A DNA stretch of 64,000 bases from assembly GCA_029215795.1 (NCBI GenBank), contig JARDYH010000003.1, forward strand, positions 102,890,609 to 102,954,608. Reading direction: 5' to 3'. Origin of the DNA: Anniella stebbinsi (taxonomy: Eukaryota; Chordata; Lepidosauria; Squamata; Anniellidae). Below the pieces are notes generated by a model. The model did no database searches, was not told the DNA's origin, and saw only the letters and a program-made list of their open reading frames with translations. Below, piece by piece: positions 11,290 to 22,939 of this stretch (position 1 is the first letter of the stretch; every line of letters begins with the position of its first letter). Made by a program: the position numbers and the translations under genes.

Positions 11290-12345
11290 TACAAAAACGC
11301 CTATAACTTTTTCATTTTTAAAGATAGAAGGATGAAACTTGGGCACATTATACACTGGTTAGGGATAGTTATCTGTGAGAAATTTCAGAAAGATTGGTGC
11401 ATGCATTTTGTGGCAATTAATTTTTTAATAAATACCCAGGAATGCCTATAACTTTGTCATTTTTAAAGTTACACACATGAAACTTTGCCACATTGTAGAT
11501 GGTACCTTGGGACCTATGTGTGTGAAATTTCAGAAACGTAGGTGCTTGTCTTGTGTGGCAATTAATTTTTAGAAAAATGGGTAGTAGTGGGGTAAATACA
11601 TTTACGCCTCCCATTTTTTTATTTTTGAAGATACAAACAGGAAACTTGGGCACATTACAGGTACCACTTGCCTTGATATGTGTGTGAAATTTCAGAAACA
11701 TTGGAGCTTTCCTTGTGTGGCAATTAATTTTTGAAACAATGAGGAAAGAAACACCTATAACTTTGTTATTTTTAAAGTTACACACATGAAACTTTGCCAC
11801 ATTGTAGGTGGTACCTTGGGACCTATGTGTGTGAAATTTCAAAAACATAGGTGCTTGCCTTGTGTGGCAATTAATTTTTTAATAAATACCCAGGAATGCC
11901 TATAACTTTGTCATTTTTAAAGTTACATACATGAAACTTTGCCACATTGTAGGTGGTACCTTGGGACCTATGTGTGTAAAATTTCAAAAACGTAGGTGCT
12001 TGCCTTGTGTGGCAATTAATTTTAGAAAAATGGGTAGTAGTGGGGTAAATACATTTACGCCTCCCATTTTTTTATTTTTGAAGATACAAACAGGAAACTT
12101 GGGCACATTACAGGTACCACTTGCCTTGATATGTGTGTGAAATTTCAGAAACATTGGAGCTTTCCTTGTGTGGCAATTAATTTTTGAAACAATGAGGAAA
12201 GAAACACCTATAACTTTTTTATTTTAAAAGTTAGAAGTCTGAACATTGCTCACTTTGTAGATGGGTTAGGGGTAGATATGTGTCAGAAATTTCAGAATGA
12301 TAGGTCCAGGTATTTGATGGCTATGGAATTTTTAAATTAAATGTT
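11290..12345. repeat. ~150-bp tandem repeat with ~453-bp higher-order period
   Basis: About seven monomers each carry cctataacttt, cattttta, a gaaactt..gcacatt block, gaaatttcagaaa and ggcaattaattttt. Neighbouring monomers differ, but monomers three apart are nearly identical. For example, the blocks beginning near 11441 and 11894, and near 11600 and 12054, match closely. That gives a three-monomer higher-order unit of about 453 bp. The minus strand is open through three monomers (11848-11417), giving a repeating peptide with FLKFHTH and FHVCNFKN. Confidence 0.85.
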
Positions 12346-12417
12346 TCAAAAAGTTTTCCACAGAGGCCCGGTCTTCCCTTCCCGCTTCCCGCGAAGAAAA
12401 GGAAACACTCTCTCGTC

Positions 12418-12606
12418 TCGATCCCTTTGATCCTTGCTACTGGTATCCATTACAGGGCTCGTGTTTCCTTTCCTACTTTCACTTTTTACTCAAGCAGAAC
12501 GGCTGAGCCTAGCTGAGTTTTGCAGCCATGCCTGCAAGGAAGGATCACTCTGGTCTCGATCCCTTTGATCCTTGCTAGTATCCATTACAGGGCTCGTGTC
12601 TGCTTT
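12418..12606 (+). repeat. direct duplication of a ~48-bp segment
   Basis: The block tcgatccctttgatccttgct through tccattacagggctcgtgt occurs at about 12418-12466 and again at about 12556-12602. The second copy has a small deletion (ctggt lost). A third partial echo (tctcgatctctttgatcctttg) follows at 12613. Confidence 0.85.
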
Positions 12607-12619
12607 CCTCTCTCGATCT

Positions 12620-12985
12620 CTTTGATCCTTTGTTCCTCCCCTTCTCCTCCCCCTCGCCGGCGTTGTGTGTGCGCCCCGCCGGTGACCTCGCGTGCGGGCC
12701 GGTTCCTGGGCAGCAGAGGCTCTGCCTGGCTGCTGTGAGGCTCCTGAAGGGCTTGCCTAATGCAGGCTGTTGTGCTCCGCTGGGCCGCGGGGGTAGGTTG
12801 ATGATGAAGAGGATGATGGGGAGGGCGTTCAATGCGCCGCCACAGCTCCCTGAGGGGCGGCCTGAATGGCCCCTCCGCTCCAGACACCCGGCCTCAGCAG
12901 CCAGGATACGCTGCCAAGCCTGCTGCCGCCGCCGCCCGCACGCGCGCACACACACCACCCGTCCATTATCATTTGGGCAGCCCTA
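12620..12985. promoter_or_regulatory. CpG-rich segment, possible CpG island in CD9 intron 1
   Basis: Over about 350 bp the DNA is GC-rich with many CpG sites (ctcgccggcg, gacctcgcgtgcgggccgg, gccgcgggggt, cgcacgcgcgc), in contrast to AT-rich flanks. It could be a CpG-island promoter for an alternative CD9 first exon or a non-coding RNA, or simply GC-rich repeat DNA. The CD9 N-terminal exon was looked for here and not found. Overlapping frames on both strands reflect the lack of stops in GC-rich DNA. Confidence 0.4.
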
Positions 12986-13204
12986 ATTAAGGAGCGCTCA
13001 AGAAATGGCGAAACCCCCTCTCCTTTTTTCTTAATTCCTTGCAGCTCCCACGATTTAACCCTTTCCTATCAGCTACAATTAATTAATAGTAGGATGACCA
13101 GTACCAGGAGACTGGTGTGTACAAATGTTTTTTTTTTTTTAGGCTTGAGATCATAAAGAGGCAAATATTCTACCTACAGTATTGGAAGCAGTATGTTGGG
13201 AAAC

Positions 13205-13408
13205 AAGGGTGACCATATGACAGTTAAAGCTGCAGGAGCTATACTAGAGTGACCAGATACAAAAGAGAGCAGAGCTCCTGCAATTTTAACTTTTGTGATG
13301 AAGAGGGAATTTCACCAGGTGCCGCATGGATACAAATGACACCTGCTGAAATTCCCTTTTCTATTCCACTGTTAAAGCCCTGTATTCCTTTTCATATGGT
13401 CATCCTAC
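13205..13408. mobile_element. TAGGGTGACCA-type foldback MITE, internally deleted
   Basis: It begins gggtgaccatatga and ends ttcatatggtcatccta, the inverted ends of the family also seen at 32865, 47146, 48742, 51148 and 56777. Most of the left arm is missing: the sequence passes straight from the end into cagttaaagctgcagg. The right arm is largely complete. Confidence 0.8.
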
Positions 13409-13435
13409 TAATTACATTTTTTAAAAAAGTAATAA

Positions 13436-13553
13436 TACCCCCGCGGCCCAGCGGAGCACAACAGCCCGCATTAGGCAAGCCCTTCAGGAGCCTCACAGCA
13501 GCCAGGCAGACCAAAAGGGAATTTCAGCAGGTGTCATTTGTATCCATGCGGCA
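13436..13553. repeat. two adjacent inverted templated copies
   Basis: Bases 13436-13510 (75 bp) are the reverse complement of 12721-12795 with one mismatch. After two bases, 13513-13553 (41 bp) is an exact reverse complement of 13320-13360. The two sources are about 525 bp apart, so the junction cannot come from a single inversion. It looks like the product of successive template switches. Confidence 0.9.
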
Positions 13554-13730
13554 AACTGGATGAGGCTAAGTCGATTCTCATCTTAACAGTTTAAGCATAA
13601 AACAACAGCCCACATTACTTCTCTTCTCTCCCCCCACTCCCTGCAAGGGTAAACTTGATTGAACCTATTTTAGCTGCATTTATAACAGAAGTACAATCAG
13701 ATCCTCTGTGAGGATAAATACTGAAGGCAG

Positions 13731-13743
13731 GTGTGTGTGTGTA

Positions 13744-13785
<42 letters not shown>

Positions 13786-13786
13786 G
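13731..13786. repeat. (GT)n(GA)n compound microsatellite
   Basis: GT units interrupted by one TATG are followed by GA units. Confidence 0.96.
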
Positions 13787-14030
13787 GAGAAGAATAAATA
13801 TAAACTCTTAAGGTCAGTTTGTAAACAGATCATATTCTAAAAGACAGTGTAAGACAGATTATTGCAGAGTAACAAGGAGTACAGTAGCTGAAGAGGTACT
13901 TCCAGCAATGTGCAGAGGTCCACAAGCCATGGCTTCACTATCTGTGCACTCTGCCAACCTTTCCTTCCCCCAGAATTCCTCTACACAAGCCAGACATTTG
14001 GCAAGGAGAGGTCCTTTGAAAGTATACTGA

Positions 14031-14069
14031 GATGATGATGATGATGATGACGACGACGACGATGATGAA
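14031..14069. repeat. (GAT/GAC)n repeat at L2 LINE 3' end
   Basis: GAT units change to GAC units and back to GAT. They sit at the 3' terminus of the minus-strand L2 element, where L2-type LINEs commonly end in simple repeats. Confidence 0.9.
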
Positions 14070-15900
14070 CATTTATATACCGTCCCATAGCTGAAGCTCT
14101 CTGGGAGGTTTGAAAAAATTAAAAACTTTGGACATTAAAAATCGATATACAAAATTTTAAACCATAAAAACAGACAACATATAAAACAGTGTACATTTAA
14201 AATAACTGTGAACTCTCAGTCAGACCTAAATATAGTTCTGGGCCCAATTAAAAACTCAGTACATGCTGTTAAATGTTAAATGCCTGGGAGAAGAGGAAAG
14301 TCTTGACCTGGCACCGAACAGATAATGGCGCCAGGCAAGCCTCATCAGGGAGATCATTCCATAATTTGGGGGACACCACTGAGAAGGCCCTCTCCCTTGT
14401 TGCCATCCTCCGAGCTTCCCTCAAAGTACGCACCTGGAGGAGGGCCTTAGATGTTGAGTTTAGTGTATGGATAGGTTCATGTCGGGAGATGCATTCCATC
14501 AGGTATTGTGGTCCCAAACCATGTAAGGCTTTATAGGTTAAAACCAGCACCTTGAATCTGGCTCAGGAACATACAGGCAGCCAATGCAAGTGGGCCAGAG
14601 TTGGTTTTATATGTTAGTACGTCTTGGTCCAAGTTATTAACCTGGCTGCCGCATTTAGCACAAGCTACAGCTTCTGAACCATCTTCAAATTGCAGCCCCA
14701 CATAGAGTGCATTGCAGTAATCTAACTTGGAGGTTACCAGAGCATAGACAACTGAAGCCAGGTTATCGCTGTCCAGATAGGGACATAGCTGAGCCACCAA
14801 CTGAAGTTGGTAGAAGGCACTCCATGCCACTGAGGTCACTTGAGCCTCAAGTGACAGAGATGGTTCTAGGAGAACCTCCAAGCTACGAACCCGCTCCTTC
14901 AAGGGGAGTGTAATCCCATCCAGAACAGGTTGAAGACCCTCCATCCGGTCAGCAGAACCACTCACTAACAGCATCTCAGTCTTGTCTGGATTGAGTTTCA
15001 GTTTATTAGCCCTCATCCTGATGAAGATGAGAAGGAGAAGTAGAGCTGCATGTCATCGGCATACTGATGACAATGCAATCCAATCTCCAGATGACCGCAC
15101 CCAACAGTTTCATGTAGATGTTGAACAACATGGGGGACAAGATTGACCCCTGCAGAACCCCATACTGGAGAATCCACGGGGCCAAGCAATGTTCCCCAAG
15201 CACCACCTTCTGGAGCCGACCCGCCAAGCAGGAACGGAACCACTGCAATGCAATGCCTCCCACTCCCAACTCAGCCAGTCGTACCAAAAGGATACCATGG
15301 TCGATGGTATCAAAAGCCACTGAGAGATCAACAGAGCCACACTCCCCCTGTCTTTCTCCCAACATAGGTCATCATTCAGGGCGACCAAGGCTGTTTCTGT
15401 GCCAAAACCAAGCCTGAAACCCTACTGGAATGGATCCAGATAATCAGTCTCCTCTAAGTGTGTCTGGAGCTGGCTCGCAACCACTCACTCAAGGATTTTG
15501 CCCAGGAATGGAACATTTGCCACCGGCCTTAAGATTTTCTGGGTCCAGGGGGGATTTCTTCAGGAGTGGTCTCACTACTGCTTCTTTCAGGTGGCCTGGG
15601 ACCACTCCCTCTCGCAGAGAGTCATTAATCACTTCCCTGGCCCAGTCAGCTGTTCCATCTCTGCTAGCTTTTAGTAGCCAAGAGGGGCAAGGATCCAATA
15701 CAGAGGTGGCTGCATGAACCTGTCCAAGCACCTTGTCAACATCCTCGAGGTGTACCAACTGAAACTCATCCAATAAAACAGGACAAGCCTGTGCTCTGGA
15801 TACCTCACTTGATTCACCTGCTATAACACTGGAGTCTAAATCCTGACGGATGCCACAGATTATTCTGGAAGTGCCTAGCAAATATATTACAGTGGGCCTC
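14070..15900 (-). mobile_element. L2-type LINE, 5'-truncated, ORF2 broken
   Basis: Read on the minus strand, the order is that of L2 ORF2. First comes the pre-RT segment with DPCPSWLLKASRDG and REGVVPGHLKEAVVRPLLKK (15881-15489). Then come the RT blocks [30 protein letters not shown] and [11 protein letters not shown] (15365-15013). Next are NKLKLNPDKTEMLLVSG (15016-14531) and the C-terminal LTYKALHGLGPQYLMECI (14550-14269). The YADD catalytic pair is present, but frameshifts separate the blocks. The endonuclease and 5' UTR are missing. About 1.8 kb remains of an element normally several kb long. Confidence 0.93.
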
Positions 15901-17887
15901 AGTTGGGTTCTACAATGGCCTTGGGGCCAGCATGTAGTAGCCCCTGGACAACTCTGAAAAGCTCCGCTGGGCAGCAGATTGATGATTTTGATAGTGACAG
16001 CAAGGGTTTTTTTTTGTCGCCCTCACTGCCCCCTAAATGTACCTTACTGTAGAGATACTATAGAGATCCTGTGCTCCCCATGCAGCATTATAGATCCCTG
16101 GGGAGAGAGGAATGTCTGTTAAATCAATTTAACTATTCATTGGAGATATTGTGGCCAATATCCAATGCTACCCAGTTGCCAGCGGGACCCACCCCTTGTG
16201 CAATGGGGATTGAGTGCTTTGGATAGTAACCAGAAATGAACGGAAACACTCATTTCCATAATGGAGCAGGTCAGTGGTGCTTGCATAACATCTTCACTGA
16301 TCTGACCTATTCTGGAAACAAGCATTTCTGCTAGTTTGGGGCCTTGCTTTATGAACTGCTAAATTCCCATTTTGTAAGCAGTAGGTCCTGCTTGTGCAAA
16401 GGAATTAGCGGTATTTCTGTATTTTGTCAGTTCAATTCATTCTAGGAGTTCTTCATGTCACATTTAGTAGTATGTGCACAACCCTGTTCCCTTCTTCTCT
16501 GGCGTGGCCATAAAGCGTCTTCTTCTGATCTCAACTAACCACAGCTTGGTTTGGATGACACCACAAACTGCAGTTAATTGGAAGTAGATGTTTCCAGTCT
16601 TATAGCTAGGTCAGAGGAGAGGGGAGGGAAGTGCACATGGGGCTGGAGATGTTTTTTAACATCAGAACATGGCCATTATGCTAGTCAGTGATGCAAAATC
16701 ACTTTTGTGTTTGATGGAAACATTCAAATTTATTTGCTCTGCAAATGTGAGAGAGTAGAAGGAAATGAATTCACAAAATGTAGATGGCAGGGCAAGGGGA
16801 CCAATTTTCAGAGGCTCATTCTGTGAAGAAAAAACTTGGCAATCAATATTCATTGCACTAGTACTGTTCTGGATTTCCTGTGTGCAATAGTTGAAATTCC
16901 CTAAATTGATGACAAACTCCACCTCAGGATGCTGGTGAATCTTGGATGCTCCTTCTCCCCCCCCAGCTGAAAGCTGAGAAATGCATAGGATGCACTTGAG
17001 ATTTTAAATATTAGAAACTGGTTCCTTTCCTGGGTATTTGCTTTGAAGCATTTATAGTGCTACACAGCAGATAGTTGTGTGAGAAGATTGCAGTAATACT
17101 TGTGTGTTCAGTGAGAACCACCTCAGAGAACCATTGTTAAGCAGCAAAGGAACTGTTTTTTTGTGGCATGGCCTGTTGAGCAGACTGCAGGCTGTACATT
17201 CCAGAACAAGAAAAGCTTGAGCTAATATATTATACTAGCAGAATTGATAAACTGGCAATATGAACCTGTCTTTATAGTGCAATATTTGCCTTGACTGAGT
17301 ACAATGAGATGTATTATACGATACAGTGCACTATTCAAAATGTGAAGACCAGCTTTAAATATGGGAAAGAGAGCTGAAATGCATAGAGATAGTTTACTAG
17401 TGCAACAGGAAATAGCAGTTCCTGAAAGAACTGGCAACCCTAATTTCCGGAATGGGGCAGGTCAAGCAGCACTCCTACGAATGGAGCCCTGCTGGCCCTG
17501 CTCCCTTCTAGGAATGAGCATTTCTGCTTTTATCCTTGCTTACTTCAGGAATCACTAATTCCTGTTTCGCAAGCGATCTGTTCTGCTGGTAGAACAGAAC
17601 TAGCAGAGGCAGTATAAGATACTGCCCATTATACTGCCATATCTGAACCAACACCTCTTGAACTCTTTGGCTTGCTACAATTCAGGGTACAACAAGAATG
17701 GGAGAATAAAGGTGCACCCTCATAGAAGTTTTTAATGTTTACTTATTCCCCCCGTATCTTGCTTCTGAATGAAGCTTGGAGGAAGAGAAGGGTTTGGATA
17801 ATTAGCTCGCCGGCCTGATTCAGATACTATAGATTTTTCCTCATGAATAGGCACAGCTGTATGTAGAGGTTAACTTGTGAACAGGTG
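15901..17887. other. non-coding sequence with an unnamed ~190-bp direct repeat pair
   Basis: Bases about 16230-16420 and 17430-17610 share an order of motifs (aatggagcaggtca or aatggggcaggtcaa, then gagcatttctgct or caagcatttctgct, then aattcc). This suggests two copies of an interspersed repeat. No gene is seen. Confidence 0.4.
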
Positions 17888-19560
17888 TAAGAAGAACATA
17901 AGAAAACCCATACTGGATCAGACTGATGGTCCATCTAGTCCAGCATTCTGTTCACACAGTGGCTGACCAGCTGCTCATGAGAGACCCACAAGCAGGACAG
18001 GAATGTAATTCCCCAGTACCTGATGTACATAGGCATATTGCCTCTGATAATGGAGGTAGCATATAGCCATGCAAGTCTTATCCTCCATAAATTTGTTTAA
18101 TCTCCTTCTAAAGTCATCCAAATTGGTGGTCACCACTACATCTTGTGGAAGTAAGTTCCATAGTTTAACTATGTGATGTGTGAAGTACTTCCTTTTAACT
18201 ATCCTGAATCTCCCACCAGTCAGCTTCATAGGATGACCCCATTGGGCTCTAGAATTATGAGAAGGGAAGAAAAATGGCTCCCTAACCACATTCTCCACAC
18301 CATGCATAATCTTGAACCCCTCTAACCATGTCTCCCCTTACTCACCTCTTTTTTAAACTAAACAGTCCCAGATGTTGTAACCTTTCCTCAAAAGGGAGTT
18401 GCTCCAGCCCCTTGATCAATTTAGTTGCCCTTTTCTGCACTTTTTCCAACTCTACAATATCCTCTTTAGGTGCAGTAACCAGAACTGTACACAGTATTCG
18501 AAGTGAGGTCACACCATAGATGGGTATGAAGGGAACATGGTCTTGGCAGTTCTATTCCCAATAACTTTTCTAATTATGTCTAACATGGAATTTGTCTTTT
18601 TCACAGCAGCTGCACACTGAGTTGGCATTTTCATCGATCTGTCCACCACAACCCCAAGATCTCTTTCTTGGTCAGTCACTGCTAGCTCAGATCCCATCAG
18701 CTTTTACTCAAAAGTTGGAATTTTTTTGCCCTGATGTGCATCACTTTACACTTGGTTACATTGAAACACATTTGCCATTTGATGCCCATTCTCCCAGTTT
18801 GGAGAGATCCTTTTGGAGTTCCTCACAATCCCTTTTTGTTTTAACCTCTGCTCACTCCTATTTCCAGATTATTTATGAATAAATTCAAAAGCTTTGGTCC
18901 AAATAAAGATCCATGTGGTACCCCACTATTGACACCTCTCCATTGGGAGAATTTACCATTTATTCATTCTCTCTGCTTTCTGTTCTTTAACCAGTTACTG
19001 ATTCATAAGAGTACCTCTCCTGTTATTTCACGACTGCTAAGTTTGCTCAGGAATCTTTGGTGAGGGTCTTTGTCAAAAGCCTTTTGGAAGTCCAATTAAA
19101 CAATGTTTACCAGATCACACTCAACTCTAAAATGTTAGAGAGACAAAATTTACCTTAGTGGGAGCCATGTTGATTCTTTTTTCAGCAGAGCTTGGCCTTC
19201 TATATGCTTACTAATTTTATCTTTAATAATGCTTTAAATCAGTTTGCCCAGAACAGATGTCAAGCTAACTGGACTGTAATTTCCCAGATCCCCCCTGGAT
19301 CCCTTTTTAAAAACTGTTGTTACATTGGCAATTCTCACTCTACATTCGACAGAACTCACATTTAGCACTCCTTTAACTCCATTACCATCCAATGGCTGAA
19401 CTGCCTCTAGCTGATTTTGTTTCTGACATATTTAAAGAGTTTTCTATTGTTGGTCCTGATGTTATTATTAGCAATATGCTCTTCAAAATGCTTTTTTTGC
19501 ATCTCTTATTGTCTGTTTGCATCTTCTTTGAGCAAGATTGTGCTCCCTTTTGTTTTGTAA
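17888..19560 (-). mobile_element. CR1 LINE, internal to 3' end, many frameshifts
   Basis: Minus-strand translation runs through CR1 ORF2 order. The endonuclease-RT linker appears first (NMSETKSARGSSAIGW region). RT text of the KAFDKDPHQRFLSKL and GVP(Q/H)GS(V/L)xGP type lies in 19080-18850. Then TDQERDLGVVVDRSMKMPTQ at 18697-18509 and LWNLLPQDVVVTTNLDDFRR at 18307-17975 follow. The 3' end gives the common tail (gaagaacataagaaaacccat on the + strand). It belongs to a CR1 subfamily different from the copies at 3288 and 58823. No frame is intact. Confidence 0.85.
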
Positions 19561-20998
19561 TGCACATGGACAAGTGTTACCCTGTGGTTTTGTGTTACTT
19601 TTGGTGAGAATTTGCATGAAGTGGGCCTGGTTGAAAAAATTGCCATCATACTTGAGTAAATTACTGCTGGGGAAGTGCCACACCAGCCTTTCCCTCTCTT
19701 CCTTCATGCCTGGACAATTAGAGTGTCTGAACTGGGTCACAACTTTCAACAATTGACCAAGTTCATCCAATAACAGGAATCTTCCCAGAGCAAACCTAGG
19801 CAATGTCCTATTCCATCTGCTATCCTTAGCAAATAGTGGATTTTTTTCAGTTGATTAGTATAAAAGGATAAAAATCCACTTTGGTTGTAAGGCAACTTCT
19901 GTTTTATGGAGCGTAATGCAGCTGCATGGAGAGGGTCCTACAGACAAAGAACTTCTCAACTGGCCATGTAAAAAGGTGTATTTGTACATCTTAGCATCTT
20001 AACTAATTAGCAGTTGGTAAAATTCTGATGCAACACAAAGACAGATCAAAGAAAACTTCATTATACCTTATCAACAGGTGTTCCATGACTCTCCTAGCAA
20101 TGTCAGACTGACCTGGATGGGCAGGGTCTTGACAGTTAGAAATTCCAACTAAGCAGTTTCAGCATTACCTCACATTCAGGCACATACATCATTCCAATCC
20201 CATCATGCAGTTCACTTGCAAGAACCAAACTACATACAGAGGCCTACATACAGAGCAGGTATATGAAGGCTTGTGGCCTTGCTTTCTCATACCTGGACCA
20301 CTCTAGAAAGCTTCTACAAAATGAGCCCTCTCATTCAGCAAAATTGGCTGCTTCAAAAGACATCTGAGTGTTTTTTCAAAGATAAAACCTCTCAGTTAAT
20401 GTATCACAGCAAACACAGACACAGGTATGTCAGCTGCTCAGATGGTATGGGGGATGGCCAGAATACTGTCCTCCTTCAAAGAGGAGGAGGAAGCTAATTT
20501 ATCTGTCTAGTGGGGGAGGGAGGGAGAAATGCCTACAAGTACATTCCTTCCTTTTTTAAACAAATGCTGCATAGAACAAAGCTGTAACAAGAACTGAGTG
20601 AAAACCCTCTGAAGGGCCTATAAACATGATTGGTCTGAAACTGTAACCTACATTCCAACATAAGAATAGCCCTATTCAGGTGTTAAAACTCACAGTACTG
20701 TTGAATGCATGTGGAGGGAGAGTGGGGACACCCTCATTATCCCTGCCTCCTGAGTATGCAGAATTCTAAATTGTATGGGAAGCCCGCTTGACTATAGCAG
20801 GATCTTTGTTCTAGTTCACCCTGAAATGCATGTGGAATTGGGTCCAGTGACACAACGGATGGGGTGGGGGCTTCCAAGTGCATGACCACTCGCTCATTCT
20901 ACAATGTATTAAGAATGCCTGAATAGGGCTAATGTGAGTCAATAAACCTGCATGTCTGCAATCTCTGCCTATCTGTAGTTCTATTTCTGTAAAGCAGG
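19561..20998. other. non-coding sequence
   Basis: No gene is seen. Bases 19561-19803 may continue the CR1 remnant on the minus strand (a weak open frame). Bases 20310-20400 match the repeat noted at 4475-4580. Confidence 0.4.
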
Positions 20999-21230
20999 GG
21001 TGGGCGATCTGAGGCCCGTGGATCAAATCTGACCCGCATGACATCCCCTTCTGGCCCTTCAGGGATCCCTGGATGGCCATGTCCTCTCCCGCCTCCCCCA
21101 GGACCAATCATTTAGTGGTTTTCTGGCTTTTGTCCAGTTCTTTCTCCATCCCGAAAGGTTAAAATGCCCCTGCTAAGGCTTAGTAACTGGCAGTAAAATC
21201 TTTGAGATGCCATAGTCTGGCATTTTTTGT
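20999..21230. mobile_element. hAT-like non-autonomous fragment
   Basis: The segment starts caggggtgggcgatctgaggcccg, a terminus typical of old hAT/Charlie-type MITEs. No matching right end was found. Confidence 0.3.
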
Positions 21231-21470
21231 ATATTTATTTATTATATTTATATCCCTCCTTCTTTCCTACAAGGAACCCAAAGCAGTGTACATAGCCCTC
21301 TTCTTCTCCATTTTATCCTCACAACCACAACCCTGTGAGGTAGGTTGGGCTGAGAGTCTGTGACTGGCCCAAAGTCACCCAGTGAGTTTCCATGGCCGAG
21401 TGGGGACTAGAACTCAGATCTCCTGATTTCCAAACCAACACTTTAGCCACTGTACCACACTGTCCCTTTC
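21231..21470 (-). mobile_element. tRNA-headed MIR/CORE-like SINE
   Basis: On the minus strand it begins with a tRNA-derived head (tggtacagtggctaaagtgttgg, box-A/B like). A CORE-type centre follows (tgggtgactttgggccagtca), then an L2-like tail ending in tattta repeats. A second copy is at 27495-27731, and plus-strand 3' pieces lie at 48536-48660 and 50700-50850. Confidence 0.8.
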
Positions 21471-22387
21471 CACCATTGGAATACAGCCTCCTGAGAGCTT
21501 CTCAGAAATTGAATCCAGCCTTCAAGCTGAAAGAGGCTCCCCAATCCTGCTATAAAGCTTGAACTTTAAAAGGCTTGTGTCTGAAGCCTCAAGACCTAGA
21601 CAAAAGTTGGCCGCTAAGACACTTGTAGATTTTGATACAATTTATCTAAACATAGCAATGTTGTAGGTTCCTTTAGATTCTATGAGAGAATTTATTACAT
21701 GATCAATGGGTGACTGGCTTGTGTTCTACATTTTATAACTCCTTACAATATTAACTGCACAATTTTGCAGTAAATTAGGAAGAGTTATGTCACTAAAAAA
21801 ATTGTGGCTTTTCAAAATTTGGGACAGCATAGGGAAAGGATGAACATGACCTGTGGATGAGGGAATGGGAGTCAAGGGTGTACAGCTCACCAGCAACATG
21901 TTTTCTTCTTCTTTGAAACCACCACCCTGGAATTGTGGATTTGTTGTCTGCTTCTGAATTCTTATCACTACACCTCAAAAAGGTTTTCAATCTCTTGTCT
22001 GTAATAATTGCAACAACAACTAAGTAGTAACGCTAGTAATAAATGGTGCATGGCCATCCATCATCTCCATACCATATTTCTCAGATTCCAGGACAACACC
22101 AAGAAATACTATAAAGCACCCAACTTGAGATTGAGATTGCTGTCAATTTCATATGAACATTTAATTGTACAATAGGATAAAAATCAGTTGTGCATAGAAA
22201 AGCAGGATAAACCTGAGAACGCGCCCTGAAATGCTCTCAGGTTTTTGAGGTTCTGTATTGCAGGGCAATATTATATTGGTGAGCATACGATCATCTTGTT
22301 CCTTCTCACTGAGAAACCCTGATTAACTTCCAAAGGACCACAAGGTTCCTGAGGACACTATTTGGAAGCCATTGACCATATGACTAT
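21471..22387. other. non-coding sequence, CD9 intron 1
   Basis: No gene is seen. Bases 21478-21545 are the inverted partner of the repeat at 9661-9740. Confidence 0.45.
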
Positions 22388-22725
22388 GGCTGCCTCTACA
22401 AGAGGCATTTAAAGCTCTTTCAAGGCGCATTAAAATTTTTACCTCTACAAGAACGGAGCGCAAATCGGGCGTAGAGGCGCGTTTTCTCTCTGATTATGCA
22501 CATTATCGAATGCACGTTAAATAGCGAGTTTTATTTTGCTCCGGCCGTTAAAGCACATTTTGACTATGTGAACAAGTGATTCTCCGCATGTCAACAGTTT
22601 AAATTGCGTTTCGGTCGTCCAGTAATGTGCTTCGCCGCCTCTCGTACAGAGGTATTAGGCGTAAATGCGCTTCTGCGAATATGCGCATAATCACCTAACC
22701 AGGCGTAAAGGCGAATTCTTGAAGA
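22388..22725. repeat. CpG-bearing low-complexity segment of unknown origin
   Basis: About 330 bp is rich in short themes of the form gaggcg, aaggcg, gcgcaaat, gcgttt and cgttaaa, with many CpG dinucleotides in an otherwise CpG-poor intron. Small inverted pairs such as gcctctacaagaggc occur. A shorter segment of similar texture is at 54540-54670. The segment ends about 110 bp before CD9 exon 2. I cannot name an element family. Confidence 0.5.
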
Positions 22726-22836
22726 TGAGGATTATAAAACAAAGTCAATATCTATGCACAGAATTGTTTTGATACATACGTAAAATAGAAAAATGAAGAA
22801 TGCATAAAGTGTCTGTGTTTTTTCCTCTCTCCGCAG

Positions 22837-22939
22837 CTTGCAGGAACAGCTGTCCTTGCAATTGGACTATGGCTTCGGTTTGATTCGCAGACAAAAAGTA
22901 TTTTTGAGCAGGAAGACAATCATACCTCATTCTATACAG
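22837..22939 (+). CDS. CD9: CD9 tetraspanin, exon 2
   Basis: This is the first CD9 exon visible in the window. CD9 is a four-pass tetraspanin that organises membrane microdomains and works with integrins and immunoglobulin-family partners in adhesion and in sperm-egg fusion. The exon starts after a pyrimidine-rich tract ending ccgcag and ends at the donor cag|gtatct. It encodes the end of membrane segment 1 and the small extracellular loop ([20 protein letters not shown]). NHTS near its end is an N-glycosylation sequon, as in mammalian CD9. It has 34 codons plus one base, so the intron is phase 1. The ~22-residue first coding exon was not seen upstream. Confidence 0.97.

Noticed and set aside
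12526..12580. ATG CCT GCA AGG in the CpG-rich region as the CD9 first coding exon
   Set aside because: The codons after MPAR do not continue into the CD9 N-terminus, a stop follows within about 16 codons and no donor lies at the expected place.
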